This document shows positions 22,691 through 31,532 of a stretch of DNA of 34,651 bases, piece by piece (position 1 is the stretch's first letter; each line of letters opens with the position of its first letter). Under the pieces are notes generated by a model that was not told where the DNA came from, did not search any database, and worked only from the letters and a program-made list of their open reading frames with translations. This stretch comes from Erysipelotrichaceae bacterium. GTDB lineage: Bacteria > Bacillota_I > Bacilli_A > Erysipelotrichales > Erysipelotrichaceae. The translations under genes were made by a program, and so were the position numbers. Where the stretch lies: the NCBI GenBank assembly GCA_017561055.1, contig JAFZDT010000118.1, positions 1-34,651 of the forward strand, read 5' to 3'.

Positions 22691-23452
22691 ATGGAAACAA
22701 AGGATGTAATTTTATCTTTGCGTAATCAACTTGGATTATCGCAAGAAGAATTGGCGAAAGAAGTGTTTGTGACTCGTCAAGCTGTATCTCGATGGGAGAA
22801 TGGAGATACGATACCTAATGTGGAGACGTTGAAATTATTGTCTAAGGTATTTAATGTATCGATTCATACGATACTGGGTTCTCCAAGAAAGCTGATTTGT
22901 CAATGCTGTGGTATGCCATTGGATGATGCGATTATGAGTAAAGAAGTAAGTGGAGAATTAAATGAGGAGTATTGTAAATGGTGTTATCATGATGGTGAGT
23001 ATACGTATGATAGTATGGATGATTTGATTGATTATTGTACTTTACATATGGCAAATGAACAGTTTACTAGTGAACAAGTGCGTGAGTATATGCTAGGTGT
23101 GTTACCGAAACTGAATTATTGGAAACGCTATGCTTCATTGGATGAAAAGAAATTTGAGGAATTTAAACTTCAGTTGATGGATGAAATTAATGCATTAGAA
23201 ATAGAAGGTATGCCTAAAGTTACTTCATTGAATGCATTAATTGGTCAATATATAAATTTAAAGTATCGTTTGCCAAATGGACAAATGATTGCATTTTTAG
23301 ATGATGATACAACGTATTTAGGGAATCAATTGGAATGTATCTATGGTGGTAATCGTTGTTTTGGAATTGTGGCGAATATGGAGTTTATTTTGATATGTAG
23401 CTATGAAGAGAATGGTACAAATCCGGAGTTAATTTTGTATAAGCATAGATGA
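22691..23452 (+). CDS. XRE-family regulator with zinc-ribbon domain and unknown C-terminal domain
   Basis: A 253-residue protein in three parts. Residues 1-62 are a Cro/CI helix-turn-helix (LGLSQEELAKEVFVTRQAVS, then RWENG). Residues about 68-140 are a putative zinc-ribbon domain with CQCCGMPL, YCKWCYHDGEYTYDSMDD and a final LPKLNYWK, as in zf_ribbon_2 proteins. The remaining 100 or so residues, including LPNGQMIAFLDDDTTYLGNQ, match no family I know. The start at 22691 has GGTGA five bases upstream; earlier ATGs (22658, 22685) lie before or within the likely transcription start set by TATACT (22669-22674). Function is presumably gene regulation, possibly metal- or redox-responsive (inference). 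Confidence 0.8.
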   Translation: METKDVILSLRNQLGLSQEELAKEVFVTRQAVSRWENGDTIPNVETLKLLSKVFNVSIHTILGSPRKLICQCCGMPLDDAIMSKEVSGELNEEYCKWCYHDGEYTYDSMDDLIDYCTLHMANEQFTSEQVREYMLGVLPKLNYWKRYASLDEKKFEEFKLQLMDEINALEIEGMPKVTSLNALIGQYINLKYRLPNGQMIAFLDDDTTYLGNQLECIYGGNRCFGIVANMEFILICSYEENGTNPELILYKHR

Positions 23453-23478
23453 GAAGTATGATGAATACTTCTTTTTTT
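23452..23478 (+). terminator. Terminator of the XRE/zinc-ribbon gene
   Basis: AGAAGTAT pairs with ATACTTCT around GATGA and is followed by seven T. The stem is identical to that after tRNA-Leu. Confidence 0.85.
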
Positions 23479-23518
23479 ATGTTGAGAATGTTAAAATACT
23501 TATAGTGAGGTTTTAGTT

Positions 23519-24796
23519 ATGGAAGTTACTTGTTTAGAATATCAAACGTTTTTACAAATATTAAAAGAGGAATTAGTTCCAGCTATGGGATGTACAGAAC
23601 CGATTGCTTTGGCATATTGTGCCGCATTAGCTAGAAAGAATTTAGGATATTTACCAAATAAAGTATTAATTGAAGTAAGTGGAAATATTCTTAAAAATGT
23701 AAAAAGTGTTATTGTACCAAATACCAATGGGCAAAAGGGAATTGAAGCAGCGGTTGCGGCTGGTCTTTTGTATGGTAAACCAGAACTTGTTTTGCAAGTA
23801 ATTTCTGAAGTAACGGAAGAAGAAAAGGATGCTTTACCTGCTTATATGAAAAATACAGAATTTGTAGTGGAAACATGTAAGAGTGATGAAGTATTGGATA
23901 TTCGTATTACAGCTTATAATGATGACAATTCGGCTAAGGTTCGTATTGCGCGTAGTCATTCGTTTGTGACCTTAATTGAAAAGAATAATGAAGTGATTTA
24001 TGAACATGCATTATTGGAAGAAAAAAGAGCAGAACAATTGGATCGTAAGTGTTTAAGTGTTGAGAAGATTATTGATTTTGCGAATGTTGTAAATATTGAT
24101 GATGTAAAACCAACTTTGCAAAGACAAATTGATTTTAATAGTGCGATTGCTAGTGAGGGATTAAAAAATCCTTATGGTGCGAATGTTGGTAAGGTATTAT
24201 TAAATCATTATGGTAATGATGTCAGTATTCGTGCTAGAGCAATGGCTGCAGCGGGTTCTGATGCGCGTATGAGTGGTTGTGAATTGCCAGTTATTATTAA
24301 TTCTGGTAGTGGTAATCAAGGTATGACAGCTTCTTTACCGGTTATTGAATATGCGAAAGAATTGAAAGTATCGGATGAAGAATTGTATCGTGCATTAGTT
24401 GTATCAAATTTAATCACGATTCATTTAAAGACGGGGATTGGTCGATTAAGTGCGTATTGTGGTGTAGTAAGTGCTGGAGCTGGTGCGGCTAGTGGTATTG
24501 CTTATTTACATGGTGGAAGATATGATGCGATTGCTCATACGATTGTGAATGCTTTAGCGACGGTTTCAGGAATGATTTGTGATGGTGCTAAGCCTTCTTG
24601 TGCTGGTAAAATAGCATCTGCTGTAGAAGCAGGATTACTAGGATATCGTATGTATCTAGATGGTCAACAATTCTATGGTGGAGATGGTATTATTTCCAAA
24701 GGGGTTGAAAATACCATTGAGAATATTGGTCGTTTAGGTAGTGATGGAATGAAAGAAACAGATGAAGAGATTATTCGAATTATGCTGAATTGCTAG
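23519..24796 (+). CDS. UPF0597/CyuA-type L-cysteine desulfidase or L-serine dehydratase alpha-like enzyme
   Basis: A 425-residue protein of the YhaM/CyuA (UPF0597) family, related to the iron-sulfur L-serine dehydratase alpha chain. Hallmarks: VPAMGCTEPIALAYCAA near residues 19-35, NSGSGNQGMTASLPVIEYA, and GAKPSCAGKIASAVEAG near the C-terminus, with the cysteines expected to hold a [4Fe-4S] cluster. E. coli CyuA (YhaM) and archaeal relatives split cysteine to pyruvate, ammonia and sulfide; a serine substrate cannot be excluded. GTGAGG lies upstream of the ATG. It is a single-gene unit, and its sulfur role fits the nearby methionine transporter. Confidence 0.88.
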   Translation: MEVTCLEYQTFLQILKEELVPAMGCTEPIALAYCAALARKNLGYLPNKVLIEVSGNILKNVKSVIVPNTNGQKGIEAAVAAGLLYGKPELVLQVISEVTEEEKDALPAYMKNTEFVVETCKSDEVLDIRITAYNDDNSAKVRIARSHSFVTLIEKNNEVIYEHALLEEKRAEQLDRKCLSVEKIIDFANVVNIDDVKPTLQRQIDFNSAIASEGLKNPYGANVGKVLLNHYGNDVSIRARAMAAAGSDARMSGCELPVIINSGSGNQGMTASLPVIEYAKELKVSDEELYRALVVSNLITIHLKTGIGRLSAYCGVVSAGAGAASGIAYLHGGRYDAIAHTIVNALATVSGMICDGAKPSCAGKIASAVEAGLLGYRMYLDGQQFYGGDGIISKGVENTIENIGRLGSDGMKETDEEIIRIMLNC

Positions 24797-24820
24797 AAGA
24801 ATATCTCTTCTTTTGCTTTT
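24795..24820 (+). terminator. Weak terminator after the desulfidase gene
   Basis: AGAAGA pairs with TCTTCT around ATATC and is followed by TTTGCTTTT. The stem is short and AT-rich. Confidence 0.5.
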
Positions 24821-24865
24821 ATAACAAGAAAAGAATATAATAGACAATAGAAAGAGGGTATATAA

Positions 24866-26446
24866 ATGAATAAGAAGTATTTAGTTTATAGTACAATTAT
24901 TACACTTGTTTTAGCAGGGATTTATTATTATGTGGCATTGCCTCCAATGAACTGGCATAGTCCATATTTCTATTTTTCATTATTTTTAGCGATTGGATGT
25001 TTTATTTTATGTAACATTGTTTTATCAGGACATCCATTTCGTGAAATTAAAAAATCAGCATGGACCATTGGTGTCGTCGTTGTTGTATGTGCAATTTTTG
25101 TGGGTTCAGTAGCGATTTTTAGTCCATTTATTCGTGCGGATTTATATGCTAGTCGTATTACAGTTCGTGAAGATGGAGATTTTACGAGTGAAATTTCTGA
25201 AGTAGATTTTAAGGCTTTACCATTATTGGATAGAGAATCTACTGAAAAATTAGGGGATCGTGTTATGGGTCAAATGGCAGATATGGTTTCTCAATTCTAT
25301 GTATCAGACTTATATACACAAATTAATTATCAAGGGAATATTGCGCGTGTAACTCCATTAGAATATAACGGTTGGATTAAGTATTTTACTAACCGTACAA
25401 CAGGTGTTCCAGGATATATTAAAGTGAATTCAGTAACTGGTGAATCTACATTGGTTAAGTTAAATGAAGGTATGCGTTATATGCCTAGTGCGATGTTTAA
25501 TGAAAATTTATATCGTAAATTGCGTTTCGCAAATCCTACAGCTTTATTTGGAGAACCACAATTTGAATTAGATGAAACAGGAAAACCTTTCTGGGTAGTT
25601 CCTACTTATGATTATCGTGGAATTGGTATGTTACAGGATATTACTGGAGCTATTATTATGGATCCAGTAACTGGTGAATCGAATCGATATGAAGTTGGTG
25701 AAATTCCAACTTGGGTTGACCATGTATATGATGCATATTTAATTACAGAACAAGTTAATGACTGGGGATTGTATCGTGAAGGTTTCTTAAACTCATTGTT
25801 TGGACAAAAGAATGTTGTACAAACAACGGAAGGTTATAACTATTTAGCGATGAATGATGATGTTTATATGTATACGGGTATTACATCTGTATTAGCGGAT
25901 GAATCGAACTTGGGATTCATTTTAACAAATATGCGTACAAAGGAAACAACATTCTATTCTATCCCTGGTGCAGAAGAATTCTCTGCTATGGATAGTGCAG
26001 AAGGTCAAGTACAACAAATGGGTTACCAAGCTAGTTTCCCATTGTTAATTAACTTAAATGGTAAGCCAACATATTTATTATCATTAAAAGATAATGCTGG
26101 ATTAGTTAAGATGTATGCGTTTGTTGATGTAGTAGACTATCAAAAAGTAGTTGTAACAAATGCTAGTGAAGGTATTGAAAAAGCGGCTGAAAATTATTTA
26201 GGTGGTAAACTAAATGATGTTGAGATTAAAGATGAAGATTTAGAATTTGTAGATATTACAATTTCTAGTATTACTATGGCTACTTTAGAGGGTAATAGTT
26301 ATTACTATATTACTTCTAATGAAGGTAAGCGTTATAAAGTAAGCTTAGTTGTTAGTGATGAACTTCCTTTCTTACAAGAAGGTGATTCATTGACTGCTGG
26401 ATATATGAATGAAACTAGTGTGACTGAATTATTGGCTATTAAATAA
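24866..26446 (+). CDS. Large membrane-anchored protein of unknown function
   Basis: A 526-residue protein. Three hydrophobic helices lie at about 6-25, 35-53 and 67-90, and the remaining 430 residues are soluble and probably outside the cell. The soluble part contains two similar stretches, GYIKVNSVTGESTLVKLNEG (about 185) and GAIIMDPVTGESNRYEVGE (about 270), each followed by a hydrophilic helix. The pattern recalls PepSY-type repeats. The last 75 residues or so look like an OB-type beta domain (DITISSITMATLEGNSYYYI, then GDSLTAGY). I do not recognise a named family with confidence. It has AAAGAGGG before the ATG and stands alone before the T-box. Confidence 0.65.
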   Translation: MNKKYLVYSTIITLVLAGIYYYVALPPMNWHSPYFYFSLFLAIGCFILCNIVLSGHPFREIKKSAWTIGVVVVVCAIFVGSVAIFSPFIRADLYASRITVREDGDFTSEISEVDFKALPLLDRESTEKLGDRVMGQMADMVSQFYVSDLYTQINYQGNIARVTPLEYNGWIKYFTNRTTGVPGYIKVNSVTGESTLVKLNEGMRYMPSAMFNENLYRKLRFANPTALFGEPQFELDETGKPFWVVPTYDYRGIGMLQDITGAIIMDPVTGESNRYEVGEIPTWVDHVYDAYLITEQVNDWGLYREGFLNSLFGQKNVVQTTEGYNYLAMNDDVYMYTGITSVLADESNLGFILTNMRTKETTFYSIPGAEEFSAMDSAEGQVQQMGYQASFPLLINLNGKPTYLLSLKDNAGLVKMYAFVDVVDYQKVVVTNASEGIEKAAENYLGGKLNDVEIKDEDLEFVDITISSITMATLEGNSYYYITSNEGKRYKVSLVVSDELPFLQEGDSLTAGYMNETSVTELLAIK

Positions 26447-26480
26447 TTGTGAAAAGTTTCTGAAAAACGTGTGAAAACGA

Positions 26481-26509
26481 TTGACAAACCTCATGAATAG
26501 GCATATTCT
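26481..26509 (+). promoter_or_regulatory. Promoter of the T-box controlled ABC operon
   Basis: TTGACA (26481-26486), a 17-base spacer and TATTCT (26504-26509). Confidence 0.75.
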
Positions 26510-26515
26510 AATACC

Positions 26516-26745
26516 ATATTCAAAGAACAAGAGAGTAGCTTGATGAATTCTTTTAAAGCGAGTCGGGTTGGTGGAAGCCGATAAGAGGAAGTTGGGTGAA
26601 CCGCACTTGTTGGAAGTCTATTTGAACTTAGTAGGATGGACCGTAGATCTGCGTTAAAGATTTGAGGTGGTCAAATGTATAATTTGACAATTAGAGTGGT
26701 ACCGCGATAACATGTCGTCTCTATTTTTAGAGACGACATTTTTTA
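26516..26745 (+). promoter_or_regulatory. T-box leader with probable arginine (CGC) specifier
   Basis: Stem I base AACAAG (26526-26531) pairs with CTTGTT (26606-26611), with AGAGTAGC on the 5' side and GGTTGGTGGAAGCC at the apex. The T-box AGAGTGGTACCGCG is at 26693-26706. The terminator TGTCGTCTCT with AGAGACGACA, followed by T, is at 26712-26745. The specifier strand reads GAACCGCA directly before CTTG. Lined up with the Met T-box of this window (GAAAATGG before TCTT) the specifier is CGC at 26602-26604, an Arg codon followed by a purine as is usual. It should turn on the downstream transporter when arginine is short. Confidence 0.88.
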
Positions 26746-26763
26746 TTGGAAAGGAGGATACAT

Positions 26764-27603
26764 ATGAAGCGAAGTTGGGAAAAAGATTTACCAAGAAAAC
26801 AGTATCAAATGTTTAAAAAGATTGAACAATCACAACCTTGGTTTGAAGTATATGATCTTGGAAATCAAATCTATGCTATCTATGAACCCTATCAATTTCA
26901 AGAAGTGATTTCTTACGTAATTATGGGTGAAGAAAAAGCTATCTTGTGGGATACGGGTAATGGAATTGGTAATATGAAACAACTAGTGAATGAACTATGG
27001 AATAAAGAATTAATAGTTATCAATAGTCATAGTCATTTTGATCATATTGGTAGTAATTATCAATTTGATAAGGTATATGTATTCAATCATCCAACGATGA
27101 TACACATTATGGAACATGGTATTGAACAAGAAGTTTTGGATCAAAATTATGGTCCTGAAACCTATTCATACCAAAGTCCAATTGCGTATCAACCAATGAG
27201 TTATCGACGATGTGTGTATGAAACTTTTAATGAAGATGTTGAATTTGATCTAGGGCGACGACGATTTAAAGTCATTTATACACCAGGTCATTCAGCAGAT
27301 AGTATTATGTTAGTGAATGATGAAGAAAAATTGTTATTTACTGGGGATACCTATTATCCTGCACAACTATATTGTTTTACAGAAGGATTGTTTGATGATT
27401 ATGTTAAGACAATGGATAGTTTGGCTAGTAAATATAGTGAATATACATTAGTTACTTCTCATAATGAACCGATTCGAAATGGAAATACATTAATAGAAGT
27501 GGCTAACTTTTTTAAGAAAATACAAAATGATGAGATTGCATATAAACTGGTAGGTAATCTTAAAGAATATGAAGATGAAGAATTTAATTTATTAATGAAA
27601 TAG
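26764..27603 (+). CDS. MBL-fold metallohydrolase in the T-box operon
   Basis: A 279-residue metallo-beta-lactamase-fold protein. Metal ligands are visible: NSHSHFDHIG (HxHxDH), the later TPGHSADS histidine, the FTGDTYYP aspartate, and TSHNEPI near the C-terminus. This arrangement is that of the glyoxalase-II-like hydrolases that use two metals. Substrate unknown. The start ATG at 26764 has AAAGGAGGA upstream; a TTG 18 bases earlier overlaps that site and is not used. It is the first gene after the T-box and lies 14 bases before the binding protein gene, so it should be induced with the transporter. Confidence 0.85.
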   Translation: MKRSWEKDLPRKQYQMFKKIEQSQPWFEVYDLGNQIYAIYEPYQFQEVISYVIMGEEKAILWDTGNGIGNMKQLVNELWNKELIVINSHSHFDHIGSNYQFDKVYVFNHPTMIHIMEHGIEQEVLDQNYGPETYSYQSPIAYQPMSYRRCVYETFNEDVEFDLGRRRFKVIYTPGHSADSIMLVNDEEKLLFTGDTYYPAQLYCFTEGLFDDYVKTMDSLASKYSEYTLVTSHNEPIRNGNTLIEVANFFKKIQNDEIAYKLVGNLKEYEDEEFNLLMK

Positions 27604-27617
27604 AAAGAGGAACGTTT

Positions 27618-28397
27618 ATGAAAAAATTATTATCAATTTTATTAGTTGTTATGTGTTTATGTAGTTTAGTTGGTTGTGGTGGAAATAAGGAAGTTAACAC
27701 CTTTGAAGATGCATTGTTAAAAGATGGAGCAATTATTGTTGGTACATCTCCTGATTATCCTCCATTTGAAACATTGGATGCACAAGGAAATTTAATTGGG
27801 TTTGATATTGATATGATGAATGGTTTAGTTGCGTATATCAATCAACAACAAGGTACAAATATTACAGTAGAATTTAAACAAATGGATTTCAATAACATTA
27901 TTGGTGCTTTACAAGCTACACAAATCGATATTGGATTATCAGGATTTACTTATAACCCTGAAAGAGAATGTTGGTTCTCTACTCCTTATTTAAATTCTAA
28001 GCAAGTAATCATTACAAGAAATGATACTGGAATTACTACAGCTGCTGATTTGGCTGGCAAAAAAGTAGGTGCTGGTTTAGCTACAACTGGTGCAGATGCT
28101 GTTAGTGCTATTGAAGGTGCGGAATTAGTACAACCTGGTGATTATACAGTTATGTTCCAAGCATTAAAGGCTGGTCAATTAGATGCTATCGTTTGTGATG
28201 AAGCAGTTGGTGATAACTATGTAAAGGCTATGGGATTTGTTAAGTGTGAAGGTGCTTTAGTTGATGAAAGCATGTCAATTATTGCGAATAAGAATAACAC
28301 ATTAGTACAAGATGCTATTGATAAAGCGATTGCTGAATATATTACTACAGAAGAATACCAAAACTTATTAGTGAAATGGGAATTGGTTAGTGAATAA
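27618..28397 (+). CDS. Polar amino acid ABC transporter, substrate-binding lipoprotein
   Basis: A 259-residue family 3 extracellular binding protein. The signal peptide ends in the lipobox LVGC (C20). Mature features: GTSPDYPPFETLDAQGNLIG and FDIDMMNGL, the classical amino-acid pocket start, then GLSGFTYNPER and the hinge region AADLAGKKVGAGLATTGAD. The family binds Arg, Lys, His, Gln, Cys and similar. The Arg-type T-box upstream suggests arginine or another cationic amino acid (inference). GAGGAAC precedes the ATG. The stop overlaps the permease start by one base. Confidence 0.92.
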   Translation: MKKLLSILLVVMCLCSLVGCGGNKEVNTFEDALLKDGAIIVGTSPDYPPFETLDAQGNLIGFDIDMMNGLVAYINQQQGTNITVEFKQMDFNNIIGALQATQIDIGLSGFTYNPERECWFSTPYLNSKQVIITRNDTGITTAADLAGKKVGAGLATTGADAVSAIEGAELVQPGDYTVMFQALKAGQLDAIVCDEAVGDNYVKAMGFVKCEGALVDESMSIIANKNNTLVQDAIDKAIAEYITTEEYQNLLVKWELVSE

Positions 28398-29089
28398 TGA
28401 GTACATTAATTGAAAGTATATTGAAAATCTTTACTCCTGAAAACATTGCCTTTATGTTCGAAGGGGTAAAGATTTCCTTGCTAGTTGCGATATGTAGTTT
28501 ATTAATGGGGATTGTATTAGGTACAATTGCCGCAAGTTTCCGTATTAGTCGTAATCCTATTTTAAAAGGTATTGGTAGAGTTTATGTAGACTTAATTCGT
28601 GGTACGCCGATGTTATTGCAATTAAGTTTCATTTATTTGGGTGTTCCAATGATCTACCAAATGATTACGGGTAATTATTTAGGTATGGATGCTTTAGCTG
28701 TTGGTATTTTGGGTATTGGTATCAATAGTGGAGCGTATGTATGTGAATTGATTCGTGGCGCGATTAATTCGATTGATAAAGGACAATGGGAAGCAGGTAA
28801 GAGTTTAGGTTTAACACAAAATCAAATTTTGATGAAGATTATTCTTCCACAATCGTTTAAACGTATTATTCCACCACTTGCGAATGAATTTATTGTCTTA
28901 ATTAAAGACTCAAGTTTAGTAAGTACCATTGGTGTATATGATTTAATGCAAACAAGTAATATTTTAGGTGGTAAGTATTACAATTATTTTGTACCGATGA
29001 TTGGTGCGGCATTGGTATATTTAGTATTAACATTAGTGATTTCGCATTTTACAATGAAGTTAGAAAAGAGGTTGGCTGAAAGTGATTAA
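28397..29089 (+). CDS. Polar amino acid ABC transporter, permease
   Basis: A 230-residue HisM/GlnP-type inner-membrane permease with five helices. The EAA loop reads [20 protein letters not shown] and continues [14 protein letters not shown], and the [17 protein letters not shown] motif near residues 66-82 is typical for the His/Glu/Gln/Arg permease family. It is coupled to the binding-protein gene by TAATG and overlaps the ATPase start by eight bases. Confidence 0.93.
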   Translation: MSTLIESILKIFTPENIAFMFEGVKISLLVAICSLLMGIVLGTIAASFRISRNPILKGIGRVYVDLIRGTPMLLQLSFIYLGVPMIYQMITGNYLGMDALAVGILGIGINSGAYVCELIRGAINSIDKGQWEAGKSLGLTQNQILMKIILPQSFKRIIPPLANEFIVLIKDSSLVSTIGVYDLMQTSNILGGKYYNYFVPMIGAALVYLVLTLVISHFTMKLEKRLAESD

Positions 29090-29807
29090 GATTGAACATA
29101 TTTCCAAGCAGTTTCCTAATATTAAAGCCTTAGATGATGTATCTGTTCACATTCATCCAAATGAAATTATTTGCTTATTGGGACCTAGTGGTTCTGGTAA
29201 AAGTACATTGTGTCGTTGTATCAATGGTTTAGAAATTATTGATGAAGGGACAATTACGGTTAATGGTGAAGTGATTGATGGTAATAATGAAAAACAAATG
29301 TGTGCAGTTCGTACAAAGATGGGATTTGTTTTCCAACACTTTAATTTATTTCCACATTTAACTGTATTAGAAAATATGTTATTGGGACCAGTTGAAGTGC
29401 AAAAACGTAATAAAGATGAAGTGAAACAAGAAGCATTAGCTTTATTGGAACGTGTTGGCTTAAAAGAGAAAGCAAATGAGTATGTAAATAAATTGTCTGG
29501 TGGACAAAAACAACGTGTGGCGATTGTTCGTGCATTGTGTATGAAACCTGAAATTATGTTGTTTGATGAACCAACAAGTGCATTAGATCCTGAAATGGTT
29601 AAAGAAGTATTGGATGTTATGCGTGAATTGGCGAAAGAAAATATGACAATGGTTGTAGTTACGCATGAAATGAATTTTGCGAAAGAGGTTGCGACACGTA
29701 TTATCTTTATGGATGAAGGTAAGATTGTTGAAGAAAATAACCCAAAAGATTTCTTTGAGAATCCTACTCAACAACGTACAAAAGAATTTTTGGCGAAAGT
29801 ATTATAA
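29082..29807 (+). CDS. Polar amino acid ABC transporter, ATP-binding protein
   Basis: A 241-residue ATPase of the GlnQ/HisP type: [41 protein letters not shown] and [11 protein letters not shown]. It most likely starts at the GTG at 29082, inside the end of the permease gene, with GAGG 11 bases upstream. The length is that of the family, and no extra regulatory domain is present, unlike MetN. It closes the T-box operon before a terminator. Confidence 0.94.
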   Translation: MIKIEHISKQFPNIKALDDVSVHIHPNEIICLLGPSGSGKSTLCRCINGLEIIDEGTITVNGEVIDGNNEKQMCAVRTKMGFVFQHFNLFPHLTVLENMLLGPVEVQKRNKDEVKQEALALLERVGLKEKANEYVNKLSGGQKQRVAIVRALCMKPEIMLFDEPTSALDPEMVKEVLDVMRELAKENMTMVVVTHEMNFAKEVATRIIFMDEGKIVEENNPKDFFENPTQQRTKEFLAKVL

Positions 29808-29825
29808 GACCGAAAGGTCTTTTTT
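29806..29825 (+). terminator. Terminator of the amino acid ABC operon
   Basis: AAGACC, loop GAAA, GGTCTT, followed by T. The stem overlaps the stop codon of the ATPase gene. Confidence 0.8.
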
Positions 29826-29830
29826 ACTTG

Positions 29831-29856
29831 AAAAAATCATCGATTACTCGATGATT
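29831..29856 (-). terminator. Terminator of the small membrane protein gene
   Basis: On the minus strand AATCATCGA pairs with TCGATGATT around GTAA and ends in a T-run. The stem reaches into the stop codon. Confidence 0.75.
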
Positions 29857-30121
29857 ATCTTCCGTATAATACATTTTTTTCTGCTTCAGATAATGGTTTA
29901 TCTTTTACAACATCTTTTTCATTATGGCGTTTAAATGACGCTTGTGAATTGTGTGGTAATGGACGTGTGTGATCTTCATGTCCAGTTCTAGAATAGGTAT
30001 TAACATGTGGTTTTCTTACCGTACGTATTGGTGGTTTTTTGTTGTTTTGTTGTTGTTTAGCAACGGTTAAACTATATGCAATGATAAAAATAATGAATAT
30101 TATATAAATAGTAAAAATCAT
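29855..30121 (-). CDS. Small membrane-anchored protein of unknown function
   Basis: An 88-residue protein. Residues 2-19 form a single hydrophobic helix (IFTIYIIFIIFIIAYSL); the rest is polar, low in structure and rich in Lys, Arg, His and Pro, ending in LSEAEKNVLYGR. The AAGGAGGA ribosome site, its own terminator and its place between two plus-strand genes support a real gene. The short acidic-then-basic C-terminal end looks like a conserved tag or interaction motif, but I know no family. It is divergent from the M18 aminopeptidase gene. Confidence 0.7.
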   Translation of the reverse strand: MIFTIYIIFIIFIIAYSLTVAKQQQNNKKPPIRTVRKPHVNTYSRTGHEDHTRPLPHNSQASFKRHNEKDVVKDKPLSEAEKNVLYGR

Positions 30122-30208
30122 AATACGTCCTCCTTGTTAAGTGTATTATATCATTTTTTTCTGAAAATAATGTATAATATAGAAAATAGTAAGAAAGTGG
30201 TGTTGAAT

Positions 30209-31501
30209 ATGAATATCAATGAACAAATGATTGCTTTTATTGAAAAGAGTCCTACGGCTTTTCATGCAGTACAAACAATTGTTGAAGAATTAGAAACAAA
30301 GGGATTTAAAGAACTTAAAGAAAAAGATACATGGAATTTAGAGAAGAATGGTAAGTACTATGTGACACGTAATCAATCTGGTGTATTAGCATTTGTTTTA
30401 CCTGAAAATGTAGATGCATTAAGTTTCCATATGGTAGCGAGTCATAGTGATTCTCCTACATTTAAATTAAAACCGAAAACAGTGATGGAACAAGAAGGGC
30501 ATTATGTGAAGTTGAATGTTGAAGGTTATGGCGGAATGATTATGAATACTTGGATGGATCGTCCATTATCTGTAGCTGGTAGAGTGATTGTGAAAACGGA
30601 TTCTGGTTTAGAAGCTCGTTTAGTGAATATTGATAAAGATTTCTGTATGATTCCTAATATGTCAATTCATCAAAATCGTAATGCCAATAGTGATATGAAA
30701 TATAATCCACAAGTGGATATGTTGCCGGTTGTTGGTTATGGTAAAGATGAAGGTAAGTTCATGCAAGAGATTGCCAAGAGTGCCAATTGTGAAGTTGAAC
30801 AAATTTTAAGTACAGACTTATATTTATACAATCGTCAAAAAGGTGTTATTTGGGGTGATGATAACTATGTGTCTATTGGTCATTTAGATGATTTACAATG
30901 TGCATTTACTTCTTTAGTAAGTTTTATGGAAGCATCTACTAAGGAACATGTGAATGTATATTGTTGTTTCGATAATGAAGAAGTGGGTAGTGGAACTCGT
31001 CAAGGGGCTCATTCTAATTTCTTGAGTGATACATTGTCTCGTATTTGTAAGGCGTTTAATCAAGATGTAGAAGTTTGTTTAGCTGGTAGTCTTTTAGTAA
31101 GTGCAGATAATGCGCATTCTGTACATCCAAATCATCCAGAATTAGCGGATCCAACAAACCGTGTACATATGAATGATGGTGTAGTTATTAAGTATAATGC
31201 TTCTCAAAGTTATACAACAGATGCTTTAAGTAGTGCAATTTTCATGGAAGCATGTAAACGTGCGGATGTGCCTTATCAACCTTTTACAAATCGTTCTGAC
31301 ACACGTGGTGGGGCTACATTAGGTATGATTAGTATTACCCATGTTTCTGTTCCTACTGTGGATATTGGGGCTGCTCAATGGGCAATGCATTCTGCTTATG
31401 AAACAGCTGGTTGTAAGGATACAGAATATTTAGTGAAGTCAATGAAGGAATTCTATGAAATGGAATTTGTCATTGATAATATGCAAGTAACATTTAAATA
31501 A
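30209..31501 (+). CDS. M18-family aspartyl-type aminopeptidase
   Basis: A 430-residue di-zinc aminopeptidase. Metal and catalytic motifs in order: SHSDSPTFKLKP (first His and bridging Asp region), GHLDDL, CCFDNEEVGSGTRQGAHS (catalytic Glu-Glu), DNAHSVHPNHPE and AMHSAYETAG (last His). These are the landmarks of family M18, which removes N-terminal Asp or Glu, or in some bacteria acts more broadly. I take the ATG at 30209; the frame is open further upstream, but a -10 (TATAAT near 30173) lies between, so the earlier ATGs would not be transcribed. It acts in cytoplasmic peptide degradation. Confidence 0.93.
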   Translation: MNINEQMIAFIEKSPTAFHAVQTIVEELETKGFKELKEKDTWNLEKNGKYYVTRNQSGVLAFVLPENVDALSFHMVASHSDSPTFKLKPKTVMEQEGHYVKLNVEGYGGMIMNTWMDRPLSVAGRVIVKTDSGLEARLVNIDKDFCMIPNMSIHQNRNANSDMKYNPQVDMLPVVGYGKDEGKFMQEIAKSANCEVEQILSTDLYLYNRQKGVIWGDDNYVSIGHLDDLQCAFTSLVSFMEASTKEHVNVYCCFDNEEVGSGTRQGAHSNFLSDTLSRICKAFNQDVEVCLAGSLLVSADNAHSVHPNHPELADPTNRVHMNDGVVIKYNASQSYTTDALSSAIFMEACKRADVPYQPFTNRSDTRGGATLGMISITHVSVPTVDIGAAQWAMHSAYETAGCKDTEYLVKSMKEFYEMEFVIDNMQVTFK

Positions 31502-31507
31502 AAAAAG

Positions 31508-31532
31508 AGGAGAATCGTTGGATTCTCCTTTA
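31508..31532. terminator. Terminator between convergent aminopeptidase and ATP-grasp genes
   Basis: AGGAGAATC pairs with GATTCTCCT around GTTG. T-rich flanks on both strands suggest use in both directions. Confidence 0.75.

Noticed and set aside
30134-30208. Longer N-terminus for the M18 aminopeptidase
   Set aside because: A -10 promoter box lies inside it, and the family begins at MNINEQM.
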